DNA of 40,394 bases, taken from the NCBI RefSeq assembly GCF_009602535.1, contig NZ_WIQI01000018.1, positions 1 to 40,394 on the forward strand, given 5' to 3'. Below are positions 7,157 through 15,131 of the stretch, piece after piece (the first letter of the stretch is position 1; every line of letters begins with the position of its first letter). Source of the DNA: Ornithinicoccus halotolerans. GTDB lineage: Bacteria > Actinomycetota > Actinomycetes > Actinomycetales > Dermatophilaceae. The notes below the pieces were generated by a model that was not told where the DNA came from, did not search any database, and worked only from the letters and a program-made list of their open reading frames with translations. The position numbers were made by a program, and so were the translations under genes.

Positions 7157-9757
7157 TCAGCGGCCCGGGGAGTCGTCCTCGGCTGAGTCCTCCGGCTCGT
7201 CGGACTCGGTCGTCGGGTCCGCGGGCCCCGCGCCCGGGTCCGTGGGCCCGCCGGTCGCCAGCTCCTGCTCGACGTCCGGGTCCGGGTGAGCGGCGGTGCC
7301 CGGGTGGTCCTCGGTCTCCGGCTCGCCGTCCGCTGCGTCGGTGACCGCCGACTCCCGGCCGCTCGGGGAGTCGACGTCGCCGGTCGCGGCATCGGCGGCG
7401 GCCTCACCGGTAGCGGCTGCCTCGCCGCCGGTGTGGACTTCCGACTCGGCGTCACCGGTGGCCGCGCTTCCCGCAGCCCCGCCCTCGGCAGCGCCGACCG
7501 CTGCGGCGACCGGCTGCTCCTGCTGGCCGCCGCGGCGTACCGCGGCAAGCAGCATCTGGGCGACGTCGACGACCTCCACCTCGTCCCGGCCCCCGTCGGA
7601 CTGCTTCTCGGTGAGCCCGTCGGAGAGCATCACCCGGCAGAACGGGCAGCCGATCGCGATCCGGTCGGCACCGGTGTCGAGCGCCTCCTGGGTCCGATTG
7701 AGGTTGATCCGGGTGCCCAGCTTCTCCTCCATCCACATCCGGGCGCCGCCGGCACCGCAGCAGAACGAGTTCTCGCCGTGCCGCGGCATCTCCCGCACCT
7801 CGACGCCCGGCAGCGCGCCGAGCAGCTCCCGCGGCGGCGCGTAGACGCCGTTGTGGCGCCCGAGGTAGCAGGGGTCGTGGTAGGTCACGCTGCCGGCGGT
7901 GGAGGCCACGCCGGCGCTGTCGGCCTCGTCCGGGCGCGCGACGGGGGTGAGTCGCTTCTCCCGGACCAGGCGGTTGAGCAGCTGGGTGTGGTGGACCACC
8001 TCGTAGTGGCCGCCCAGCTGCGGGTACTCGTTCTTAATGGTGTTGAAGCAGTGGGCGCAGGTCACCACGATGGCCCCGGCGCCGGCCTCGTTGAGCACCT
8101 CGACGTTCTGCTGGGCCAGCATCTGGTAGAGGAACTCGTTGCCGGCGCGGCGGGCCGGGTCGCCGGTGCAGGACTCCCCGTCGCCCAGCACGGCGAAGCT
8201 GACCCCCGCGGCGTGCAGCAGCTCGGCGACCGCCCGCGTGGTCTTCTTGGCGCGGTCCTCGTAGGCGCCGGCGCACCCCACCCAGAACAGGTAGTCCACC
8301 TCCGAGAGGTCCTCGACGTCAGCCCCCGCCACCTTCACGTCGAAGGGCAGGTCCTTGGCCCAGTCCATCCGGGCCCGTGCCGACATGCCCCAGGGGTTCT
8401 GCTTGTTCTCGAGGTTCTTAAACAGCCCGCCCAGCTCGGCGGGGAACGCGGACTCGATCAGGGTCTGGTAGCGGCGCATGTCCACGATCTCGTCCACGTG
8501 CTCGATGTCGACCGGGCACTGCTCGACGCAGGCCCCGCAGGTGGTGCACGACCAGAGCACGCTCGGGTCGATGACCGCCCCGCCGTCGGGCACGGTCGGG
8601 TCGCCGGTGGTCTCCCCGACCAGCGGGCGCTGCGCCTCGGCCGCGGCCGCGGCCAGCGGGTGGTCCGGCCCACCGGCCAGCGCCTCCTCCCGCTCCTGCT
8701 CGGTCGCGGCCAGCCACGGCGCCTTGGCGTGGTGGTGGTTGCGCAGGTTGAGGACCATCATCTTCGGCGAGAGCGGCTTGTCGGTGTGCCAGGCGGGGCA
8801 CTGCTCCTGGCAGCGGCCGCACTCGGTGCACGTGGAGAAGTCCAGCAGTCCCTTCCAGGTGAAGTCCTCCAGCTTCCCCACGCCCAGGGAGGCGTCCTCG
8901 TCGAGCTCCTCGATGTTCTCGAAGTCGACCGGCTCGCCGCCGACCTGGATCGGCTGCAGCTCGCCCAGCGACGTCCGCCCGTCCGCGTGCCGCTTGAGCC
9001 AGACGTTCGGGAACGCGAGGAACCGGTGCCAGGCGACCCCCATCGTCGGGGTGAGGGCGATGGTGATCATCCAGGCCATCGAGATGAGGATCTTCAGCAG
9101 CGCCACCAGCACGATGGTGGTCTCCAGCGCGCCGGTGGACCACCCGGAGACCGGTCCGGACAGCCAGGCCGTGAGCGGGAAGTGGGCCGGTCCGGCCCAC
9201 TGCTCACCGGTCCGGCTGCCCAGCTCGTGCTCCATCGCCCGCAGCGCCAGGATGCACAGCCCCACGCCGAGGATCACCAGCTCGACGACGTAGGCCTGCC
9301 AGAACGTGGACCCCCAGAACCGGCTGCGCCGGCCCAGGCCGCGGGGGTGCCGCCGCTGGCGGATGACCATCAGGGCCAGGATGCCCAGCACCGCGCCCCA
9401 GGCGAACACCTCCAGCAGCCACTCCACCGGCGCCAGGTGGCCGACCACCGGCAGCGCGAACGACGGGGTGAACAGCTGCCCGTAGGCGGTGACCAGGGTG
9501 AGGAGCAACAGCCCGAAGGAGATCATCACGACCCAGTGCGCGACCGCGACCAGCGGCTTGCGCGCCATCCGGGTGTGGCCGAACACCTCCCGCACCAGGG
9601 TGGCGGTGCGCGGGCCCGGCTGGTCGGTGCGGTCCGGGGCCGGCTGGCCCATCCGGAACCGGGCGACGAAGGCAGCGATGGTGCGTGCGAACAGGGCGAC
9701 CGCGACCACGGTCACGCTGATCCCGACGACGGCGGCGAGGATCTGCACAGCGGACAT
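7157..9757 (-). CDS. etfD: Membrane Fe-S oxidoreductase of the EtfD type (Rv0338c-like)
   Basis: This 866-residue membrane protein resembles mycobacterial Rv0338c/EtfD, which passes electrons from the acyl-CoA dehydrogenase flavoprotein EtfBA to the respiratory quinone pool during fatty acid oxidation. About five membrane helices occupy residues ~5-235. Two 4Fe-4S ferredoxin motifs follow, CTECGRCQEQCP (310-321) and CTTCGACVEQCP (404-415). Two CCG-type domains follow, with CAHCFNT, HDPCYLGRHN, SFCCGAGGARMW and IGCPFC. Residues from ~755 form an acidic Ala/Gly/Thr-rich tail of about 110 residues with no recognised domain. The ATG at 9757 lies 6 bases after a minus-strand TAGGAT box. No etfAB genes are in this window. 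Confidence 0.88.
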   Translation of the reverse strand: MSAVQILAAVVGISVTVVAVALFARTIAAFVARFRMGQPAPDRTDQPGPRTATLVREVFGHTRMARKPLVAVAHWVVMISFGLLLLTLVTAYGQLFTPSFALPVVGHLAPVEWLLEVFAWGAVLGILALMVIRQRRHPRGLGRRSRFWGSTFWQAYVVELVILGVGLCILALRAMEHELGSRTGEQWAGPAHFPLTAWLSGPVSGWSTGALETTIVLVALLKILISMAWMITIALTPTMGVAWHRFLAFPNVWLKRHADGRTSLGELQPIQVGGEPVDFENIEELDEDASLGVGKLEDFTWKGLLDFSTCTECGRCQEQCPAWHTDKPLSPKMMVLNLRNHHHAKAPWLAATEQEREEALAGGPDHPLAAAAAEAQRPLVGETTGDPTVPDGGAVIDPSVLWSCTTCGACVEQCPVDIEHVDEIVDMRRYQTLIESAFPAELGGLFKNLENKQNPWGMSARARMDWAKDLPFDVKVAGADVEDLSEVDYLFWVGCAGAYEDRAKKTTRAVAELLHAAGVSFAVLGDGESCTGDPARRAGNEFLYQMLAQQNVEVLNEAGAGAIVVTCAHCFNTIKNEYPQLGGHYEVVHHTQLLNRLVREKRLTPVARPDEADSAGVASTAGSVTYHDPCYLGRHNGVYAPPRELLGALPGVEVREMPRHGENSFCCGAGGARMWMEEKLGTRINLNRTQEALDTGADRIAIGCPFCRVMLSDGLTEKQSDGGRDEVEVVDVAQMLLAAVRRGGQQEQPVAAAVGAAEGGAAGSAATGDAESEVHTGGEAAATGEAAADAATGDVDSPSGRESAVTDAADGEPETEDHPGTAAHPDPDVEQELATGGPTDPGAGPADPTTESDEPEDSAEDDSPGR

Positions 9758-9763
9758 GCGCTG

Positions 9764-9769
9764 ATCCTA
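9764..9769 (-). promoter_or_regulatory. -10 box of a probable leaderless promoter for the EtfD-like gene
   Basis: On the minus strand TAGGAT is followed by six bases and then the ATG at 9757. No ribosome site is present in the gap. Confidence 0.5.
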
Positions 9770-9839
9770 CGGACCAGCGGCCCCCGGCGGCCGGGTCCAG
9801 GCCGTGCCCAGGCGTGGAATAACCGGGCGTTGGGTGATG

Positions 9840-9845
9840 TATAAC
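9840..9845 (+). promoter_or_regulatory. Candidate -10 box for cysK-cysE
   Basis: TATAAC is a strong AT-rich -10 candidate in an otherwise GC-rich 159-base divergent intergenic region. A possible -35 (TGGAAT, 9815-9820) is 19 bases upstream. This would give a leader of about 65 bases before the cysK ATG at 9917. No known regulator site is recognised. Confidence 0.35.
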
Positions 9846-9916
9846 TGGCGAGGGATCGTGGCCGACTGCCGGCCGCGTCGACGCCCAGCACCGACCCGAA
9901 AGGTGGCACCAGGCAT

Positions 9917-10845
9917 ATGCCCGTCTACTCCGACATCACCGAGGTCATCGGGGGCACCCCCCTCGTCCGGCTCAACCGGATCACCGAGGGGCTGGACGCC
10001 TCGGTCGTGGCCAAGCTGGAGTCGCACAACCCAGCCGCCTCCGTGAAGGACCGGATCGGCGCCGCGATCATCGACGCCGCCGTCGAGGCCGGCGAGCTGC
10101 AGCCCGGCGGCACCATCGTCGAGGGCACCTCGGGCAACACCGGCATCGCCCTGGCGATGGTGGGCGCTGCCCGCGGCTACCACGTGGTGCTGGCGATGCC
10201 GGACACGATGAGCCTGGAGCGGCGGGGCCTGCTGCGCGCCTACGGCGCCGAGCTGGTGCTCACCCCGGGCTCCGAGGGGATGAAGGGCGCGGTCGCCAAG
10301 GCCGAGGAGATCGCCCAGGAGCGCGGTGCGGTCCGGGCCCGCCAGTTCGCCAACCCGGCCAACACCAAGGTCCACTACGAGACGACCGGGCCGGAGGTCT
10401 GGAAGGACACCGACGGGGCGATCGACGTGTTCGTCGCCGGTGTGGGCACCGGCGGGACGATCACCGGAGCGGGCCGGTTCCTGCGCGAGCAGAAGCCGGA
10501 CGTGCACCTGGCGGTCGTGGAGCCGGCCGACTCCCCGATCCTCACCGGCGGCCAGCCCGGGCCGCACAAGATCCAGGGGCTGGGCGCCAACTTCGTGCCC
10601 GAGATCCTGGACACCGAGCTCTACGACGAGGTGCTCGACGTCACGCTGGACGACGCGGTCAGCACCGCGCGTGACCTGGCGACCAAGGAAGGCATCCTGG
10701 CCGGCATCTCCAGCGGCGCCAACGTCTGGGCCGCGCTGCAGATCGCGGCCCGGCCGGAGATGGCGGGCAAGCAGATCGTCGTCGTGATCCCCAGCTTCGG
10801 CGAGCGCTACCTGTCCACCGTGCTGTTCGAGGGGCTGCGCGACTG

Positions 10846-10846
<1 letters not shown>
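9917..10846 (+). CDS. cysK: Cysteine synthase A (O-acetylserine sulfhydrylase)
   Basis: This 309-residue PLP enzyme makes L-cysteine from O-acetylserine and sulfide. The PLP lysine is K44 in NPAASVKDR. The substrate loop TSGNTG lies at residues 71-76, and the PLP-phosphate glycine loop reads [10 protein letters not shown]. The C-terminal segment [12 protein letters not shown] is typical. The sequence [14 protein letters not shown] fits CysK/CysM members of normal length. The stop codon shares a base with the cysE start (TGATG), so the two enzymes of the pathway are probably cotranslated and could form the cysteine synthase complex. Confidence 0.95.
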
Positions 10847-11481
<635 letters not shown>

Positions 11482-11507
11482 GTCACGACGAGAGTCCCTC
11501 ACAGCGC

Positions 11508-11541
11508 GAGGAGGGCCGGTCCGATCGGACCGGCCCTCCTC
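11508..11541 (+). terminator. Perfect 34-base palindromic terminator after cysE
   Basis: Bases 11508-11541 are fully self-complementary with 17-base arms and an ATCG-type centre, so the RNA stem would close on a minimal loop. It lies between cysE and the convergent YtxH-like gene and could act on both strands. There is no clear T-tract. Confidence 0.75.
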
Positions 11542-11590
11542 ACGTTCGTCGGCCTCGCGCCGGTCACGGCACGGGCTGGCGCTCAGCGGC

Positions 11591-11935
11591 TCAGGGGAGC
11601 CGCTCCTCCCCGGGACCGAATCCGCTGGTGTCAACCGTGGCGGTCCCGTCCGGGTCGAGGCTGCCGGTCGGGTTGTCGTAGGACCCGTCCTGGTCGGTGC
11701 TCTCGTGGCCGCTGACCTTGGACTTGGCCCGGTCGGCGGCCCCCCGGGCGGAGCCGGTCATTTTGGAGGCGACCTGCGGCGCCTGCTGGCGCACGTCCTC
11801 CACCCTGGTCTGGACCCGGGGGTCGCCCCAGACCTTGTTGGCCTGCTCGGTGATCTGCTCGTACCGCTCCCGGCCCGCGCGGGCGCCGAGGACGTAGCCG
11901 ATCCCGGCGCCCACCAACAGCATCAGCTTACGCAT
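11591..11935 (-). CDS. YtxH-like small membrane-anchored protein
   Basis: This 114-residue protein begins MRKLMLLVGAGIGYVLGARA, a short membrane-spanning glycine-rich helix followed by GRERYEQI, the pattern of actinobacterial YtxH-domain proteins. The middle (residues ~30-70) is Ala/Lys/Arg-rich helix. The last ~40 residues are acidic and disordered-looking. The start at 11935 is chosen because GAAGGAG lies at proper distance upstream and the product then begins with the hydrophobic anchor; the frame stays open upstream but overlaps tRNA-Ser. The function of this family is not established; a stress or envelope role is often assumed. Confidence 0.8.
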   Translation of the reverse strand: MRKLMLLVGAGIGYVLGARAGRERYEQITEQANKVWGDPRVQTRVEDVRQQAPQVASKMTGSARGAADRAKSKVSGHESTDQDGSYDNPTGSLDPDGTATVDTSGFGPGEERLP

Positions 11936-12030
11936 GGTGACTCCTTCACGTCGTGGACTGAACCATCCGACTCGACAGTACCCCGGCACCCGGTCGGCAG
12001 CCATTCGTGCGCCCGGCGGCAGGCCACGGC

Positions 12031-12118
12031 TGGCGGAGGGTGTGGGATTCGAACCCACGGACGCTCTCGCGTCGGGCGCTTTCAAGGCGCCTGCACTCGG
12101 CCACTATGCGAACCCTCC
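12031..12118 (-). tRNA. tRNA-Ser(TGA)
   Basis: On the minus strand acceptor arms GGAGGGT and ACCCTCC flank an 88-base gene with G discriminator and encoded CCA (12031-12033). The anticodon arm GGCGC-CTTGAAA-GCGCC gives anticodon TGA. A long variable arm (CCGACGCGAGAGCGTCC region) is typical of serine tRNAs. It reads UCA and related serine codons. Confidence 0.95.
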
Positions 12119-12330
12119 ACGGTCACGGCCACGGCCGCTCCCGGCTGTGGACGCGATGTCATTGTGGCACCGCGTGGCTGGTACCGTGGTGCCCGGTTGT
12201 TGTAGCAGTTCCTCGCAGTAAGCGCACGAGTCGCGGAAGGCGCCCCGGTCCGACCGGGTCCCGCCCCGCGGCAGTTGGTCAGCAGTTCTGGGCATGGTCC
12301 AGGTCCGTGGGGGGTGTCACCTCAGCCGCA

Positions 12331-12349
12331 CCCTCGTGAAGTGCGAGGG
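12331..12349 (+). other. Small hairpin in the cold-shock gene leader
   Basis: CCCTCG and CGAGGG are inverted repeats around a 7-base loop, about 34 bases before the cold-shock ATG. The 264 bases between tRNA-Ser and the cold-shock gene contain no gene. Cold-shock mRNAs often have structured leaders, so this may matter for regulation, but that is inference. Confidence 0.3.
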
Positions 12350-12382
12350 CTCGCATCGCAACATCTGAGGAAAGAGGTCCCT

Positions 12383-12586
12383 ATGGCACAGGGCACCGTG
12401 AAGTGGTTCAACGCGGAGAAGGGCTTCGGCTTCATCGCACAGGACGGTGGCGGCCCGGACGTGTTCGTCCACTATTCGGCCATCCAGAGCAATGGCTACA
12501 AGACCCTGGAGGAGGCCCAGCGCGTCGAGTTCGACGTCACGCAGAGCCCCAAGGGTCCGCAGGCGGACGCCGTTCGCCCGGTCTGA
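12383..12586 (+). CDS. Cold-shock domain protein (CspA family)
   Basis: This 67-residue single-domain protein is an RNA/single-stranded DNA chaperone. It has the family start [15 protein letters not shown], in which KGFGFI is RNP1, and VFVHYSAI, which is RNP2. Length is normal (65-70). The ATG at 12383 follows GAGGAAAGAGG, a purine-rich ribosome site. The surrounding ~200-base leader and a palindromic terminator directly downstream indicate a single-gene transcript. Actinobacteria carry several paralogues, so I do not assign a specific csp letter. Confidence 0.95.
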   Translation: MAQGTVKWFNAEKGFGFIAQDGGGPDVFVHYSAIQSNGYKTLEEAQRVEFDVTQSPKGPQADAVRPV

Positions 12587-12622
12587 CGCTCTCGGGGTAG
12601 CGGCTCAGCCGCCATCCCAGGA

Positions 12623-12656
12623 AACGGCCCCCGGACCAGCTGGTCCGGGGGCCGTT
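12623..12656 (+). terminator. Perfect 34-base palindromic terminator after the cold-shock gene
   Basis: Bases 12623-12656 are fully self-complementary with 17-base arms centred on AGCT. It lies between the cold-shock gene and the convergent LCP gene. It has the same length and loopless design as the palindrome at 11508-11541 but a different sequence. Confidence 0.75.
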
Positions 12657-12684
12657 CTCATGCCCTGGCCGGCACCCAGCCCGC

Positions 12685-14412
12685 TCAGCAGACGGCGCCG
12701 ACGTCGGCGAGCTGGTCCGTGGGCTCCTCGTCCTCCTGCTCCTGGGCCTCCTCTGGCGGGGTCGGCTCGGCCTGGCCGGTCTCCTCCTCGTCCGCCGTGG
12801 CAGTGGCGCCGCCGGTGTCCTGGCCGGGGGACGCCGTGGCCGCCGGCGGCTCGGGCGGCTCGATCGCCCGCTGCACCCGGGCGCGGATCCGGTCGAAGTC
12901 GGGGTCGGCGACGTTGGTGTTCTCGATGGTGAACGGCAGGCTCTGGATGGTCCCGTTCTGGACCCGCTCCACCAGCTGGGCCCACGCGGGCAGGTCCCCG
13001 GTGTCGATGTCGACCGAGACGTTGTCACCGGCCGCGGCGGCGATCTGCGGGTAGCGCTGCAGCATCGACAGCGGGTTGACCTGGTCGACCAGTGCCGCGA
13101 CGACGCACCGCTGGCGGCGCATCCGGGAGAAGTCGTCGGTGGTGACCCGCGACCGGGCGTACCAGAGGGCCTGCCGCCCGTTGAGGTGCTGCGGGCCCTC
13201 CTCGATCCAGCCGTTCTCGGTGCCGGGCACCAGGTAGGTGTTGCCCTGGGCGTCGGTGGCGTTGACTCCGCCCATGGGGACCCGCTCCTGGACGTTGATG
13301 TGCACCCCGCCCATCGCGTCGACCAGGTCCTGGAAGCCGGCGAGGTTCACGATGACGGTGTGCTGGATCGGCAGCCCCAGCACCGCCGAGAGCACCTCCC
13401 GCGTGGCGACCAGGCCGGGTTCGGTGTCCCCGGGATAGAGCCCGGGGTGTTCCTCGGCGTGCGCCTCGGCCTCGGTCCAGATGCCGTTCATCAGGCACTC
13501 GGCCCCACAGTCGTAGCCGTTGGGCCACTTCTGGGCCAGCGGGAGACTGGCCGGGATCGGGACGTCCTCCAGGTTGCGCGGCACGCTGAACATGACCATG
13601 TCCCCGGACTGGGTGTCGACGCTGGCCACGATCATCGAGTCGGTGCGCAGCCCCTCTCGGTTGTCACCCGCGTCCGAGCCGAGCAGGAGCACGTTGACCC
13701 GCTCCAGGTGAGCCCACGGGTCCTCCTCCTCCATGTTGGGCCGCTCGGTCGCCGCCGGGCCGTCCGCGGAGGGCACGAAGATCTTGTCCACCGCCGCCGT
13801 GTGCGCGCCGATGTACCACAGCCCGACGGCCACGGGCGCTGCCAGCACCAGGCACATCAGGGCGGTGAAGCCGGCCAGCGCGCCTCGCTGGGTGCCGGTC
13901 ATCGGGCGAGGTCGGGCGGTCACCGCGGTCAGCACGACGGTCCCGGCCCAGCCCAAGGCACCCACGACCAGCAGGACGGCCACGGTCCGCAGCATCCCGG
14001 GCCGCGTCGCGACGTCCAGGGCCGACGTCAGCGCACCGTTGCGGACGACCCAGCCCACGAGCAGCAGCACGCCCAGCAGCGCGGCGGCGACCAGCACCCA
14101 TCCCAGCACCCGGTACCGCGTCCGGGTCAGGCCCGCGCCTGGGAGCACCGTGCCGATGGCCGTGAGCCCCAGCGCCCGCGGCAGCCCCCCGCGCCCGGCG
14201 GGGCCACGCGGCGGCGGAGAGGCGGGTTGCGGGCCGCGCCGGCCGCCCCCGTGGTACTCGGCGCGCGTCAGCCCGGGGAGGACTTCTCCTGGGCTCTCCT
14301 CGCGGGGGCCCTCGTCCCGCCCCGGACCACCGGAGGCGTCGTCGGGACCGCGGCCACCGTCGTCGGGACCACGCCCACGACCGGCGCCGCCCAGCGGCGG
14401 CAGGAACGACAT
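12685..14412 (-). CDS. LytR-CpsA-Psr (LCP) family cell-wall glycopolymer ligase
   Basis: This 575-residue membrane protein would attach glycopolymers (teichoic-acid-like or arabinogalactan-like) to peptidoglycan. The first ~85 residues are Gly/Pro/Arg-rich and cytosolic. About three to four hydrophobic helices follow (residues ~100-205). The extracellular LCP domain spans ~235-470, with VNVLLLGSDAGDNREGLRTDS, VMFSVPRNL, VIVNLAGFQDLVDAMGGV and LWYARSRVTTDDFSRMRRQR. The arginine-rich and aspartate positions are those that hold the polyprenyl pyrophosphate in the family. A Thr/Pro/Glu-rich tail ends near the stop. ATG 14412 is preferred over GTG 14433 because GGAG lies five bases before it. Confidence 0.9.
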   Translation of the reverse strand: MSFLPPLGGAGRGRGPDDGGRGPDDASGGPGRDEGPREESPGEVLPGLTRAEYHGGGRRGPQPASPPPRGPAGRGGLPRALGLTAIGTVLPGAGLTRTRYRVLGWVLVAAALLGVLLLVGWVVRNGALTSALDVATRPGMLRTVAVLLVVGALGWAGTVVLTAVTARPRPMTGTQRGALAGFTALMCLVLAAPVAVGLWYIGAHTAAVDKIFVPSADGPAATERPNMEEEDPWAHLERVNVLLLGSDAGDNREGLRTDSMIVASVDTQSGDMVMFSVPRNLEDVPIPASLPLAQKWPNGYDCGAECLMNGIWTEAEAHAEEHPGLYPGDTEPGLVATREVLSAVLGLPIQHTVIVNLAGFQDLVDAMGGVHINVQERVPMGGVNATDAQGNTYLVPGTENGWIEEGPQHLNGRQALWYARSRVTTDDFSRMRRQRCVVAALVDQVNPLSMLQRYPQIAAAAGDNVSVDIDTGDLPAWAQLVERVQNGTIQSLPFTIENTNVADPDFDRIRARVQRAIEPPEPPAATASPGQDTGGATATADEEETGQAEPTPPEEAQEQEDEEPTDQLADVGAVC

Positions 14413-14473
14413 CGACTCCAGAACCCTCTCCACGACACAGGACGACGGCGCCCGAGAAGCCCGGGACCACCTT

Positions 14474-14503
14474 TTGGTGGATGGGCCCGCCCCCGGGTAC
14501 CCT
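14474..14503 (+). promoter_or_regulatory. Putative promoter of tRNA-Ser(GCT)
   Basis: TTGGTG (14474-14479) and TACCCT (14498-14503) are 18 bases apart, and the predicted start would be ~40 bases before the tRNA. The -10 lies inside the first GGGTACCC unit, so promoter and repeat overlap. Confidence 0.35.
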
Positions 14504-14538
14504 GAACGCCGTTCCGTGCAGGGTACCCCGGGTACCCC
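14495..14538 (+). repeat. Three GGGTACCC units between the LCP gene and tRNA-Ser(GCT)
   Basis: GGGTACCC occurs at 14495-14502, 14521-14528 and 14530-14537. The first two extend to a 10-base inverted repeat (GGGTACCCTG at 14495-14504, CAGGGTACCC at 14519-14528) with a 14-base spacer. Each unit is itself a palindrome. The cluster sits at the divergent promoters of the LCP gene and tRNA-Ser and may be an operator. Confidence 0.55.
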
Positions 14539-14548
14539 GGCGGGACGT

Positions 14549-14639
14549 GGAGGCGTCGCCTAGTCTGGTCTATGGCGCCCGCCTGCTAAGCGGGTTTGGG
14601 GCTACAACCCCATCGAGGGTTCAAATCCCTCCGCCTCCG
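14549..14639 (+). tRNA. tRNA-Ser(GCT)
   Basis: Acceptor arms GGAGGCG and CGCCTCC are followed by discriminator G; CCA is not encoded. The anticodon arm CCCGC-CTGCTAA-GCGGG gives anticodon GCT, for AGC/AGU serine codons. The long variable arm (around TTTGGGGCTACAACCCC) and T-loop TTCAAAT are typical of serine tRNAs. Confidence 0.95.
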
Positions 14640-14661
14640 CCCACCGGTGCCGAGCGCACCG

Positions 14662-14691
14662 AACCCCCGGAGCCTGTCGGCGCCGGGGGTT
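14662..14691 (+). terminator. Terminator after tRNA-Ser(GCT)
   Basis: AACCCCCGG (14662-14670) pairs with CCGGGGGTT (14683-14691) across a 12-base loop, followed by TTGTTGG. This is the only hairpin in the window with a modest T-rich tail. Confidence 0.75.
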
Positions 14692-14753
14692 TGTTGGTCT
14701 GTGTGCTCGGTGGGGGACCGGTCGTGTCGCCGCTACCTGGCGGGTGCCTCGGC

Positions 14754-15023
14754 TCAGGACTGCTCGTCCTGCTCGCGGCCGTCGTCCGTGGGGTCCGAGT
14801 CCGAGTCGGAGGCCTCCTCCTCGCGGCTGTCGCCGTTGTCGTCCTGGTCCTCGACGGCGTCGGCCTGCTCGTCGGCCTCCTTGATCTCGTCGGGGCCGCC
14901 CCGGCGGATCCGAGCGTCCAGCTCGTCGACGATCTCTTCGGCGTTGCTGCCTGGTGGGAGCGGCTGGTCCGCCACGAGGGGCTTGCTGCTGCCCTCTCCG
15001 GGCGCGGTGGGCCGTGCGTCCAT
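14754..15023 (-). CDS. Small acidic hypothetical protein
   Basis: This 89-residue protein begins MDARPTAPGEG at 15023, with GAGGAGCG as ribosome site upstream. Residues ~23-46 (NAEEIVDELDARIRRGGPDE) could form a short helix. The remaining ~40 residues are almost only Asp, Glu, Ser and Gln and are probably disordered. No domain is recognised. It is divergent from the antiporter gene with 108 bases between the starts. A second, unrelated small acidic protein occurs at 31613. The open frame continues upstream but overlaps the antiporter gene, which is why the start at 15023 is preferred. Confidence 0.65.
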   Translation of the reverse strand: MDARPTAPGEGSSKPLVADQPLPPGSNAEEIVDELDARIRRGGPDEIKEADEQADAVEDQDDNGDSREEEASDSDSDPTDDGREQDEQS

Positions 15024-15119
15024 GACACGCTCCTCGACTCGGTGGTCGTGTCCTCGTCTACCGGTTCCCACCGTAGCGGCCCAGCGCGGATCCGCACGGT
15101 GGGCGAGGGGCGTGCCGCT

Positions 15120-15125
15120 TACAGT
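15120..15125 (+). promoter_or_regulatory. -10 box of a probable leaderless promoter for the antiporter gene
   Basis: TACAGT is followed by six bases and then GTG at 15132. This supports the GTG as the real start. Confidence 0.5.
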
Positions 15126-15131
15126 GGCTGC

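Noticed and set aside
7286-9844. 852-codon open frame on the plus strand opposite the EtfD-like gene
   Set aside because: High-GC antisense shadow: the minus strand has Fe-S motifs and membrane helices, while this translation is Arg/Gly/Val/His-rich with no domain.
13186-14505. 439-codon open frame on plus opposite the LCP gene
   Set aside because: Antisense shadow; the LCP domain on minus is unambiguous.
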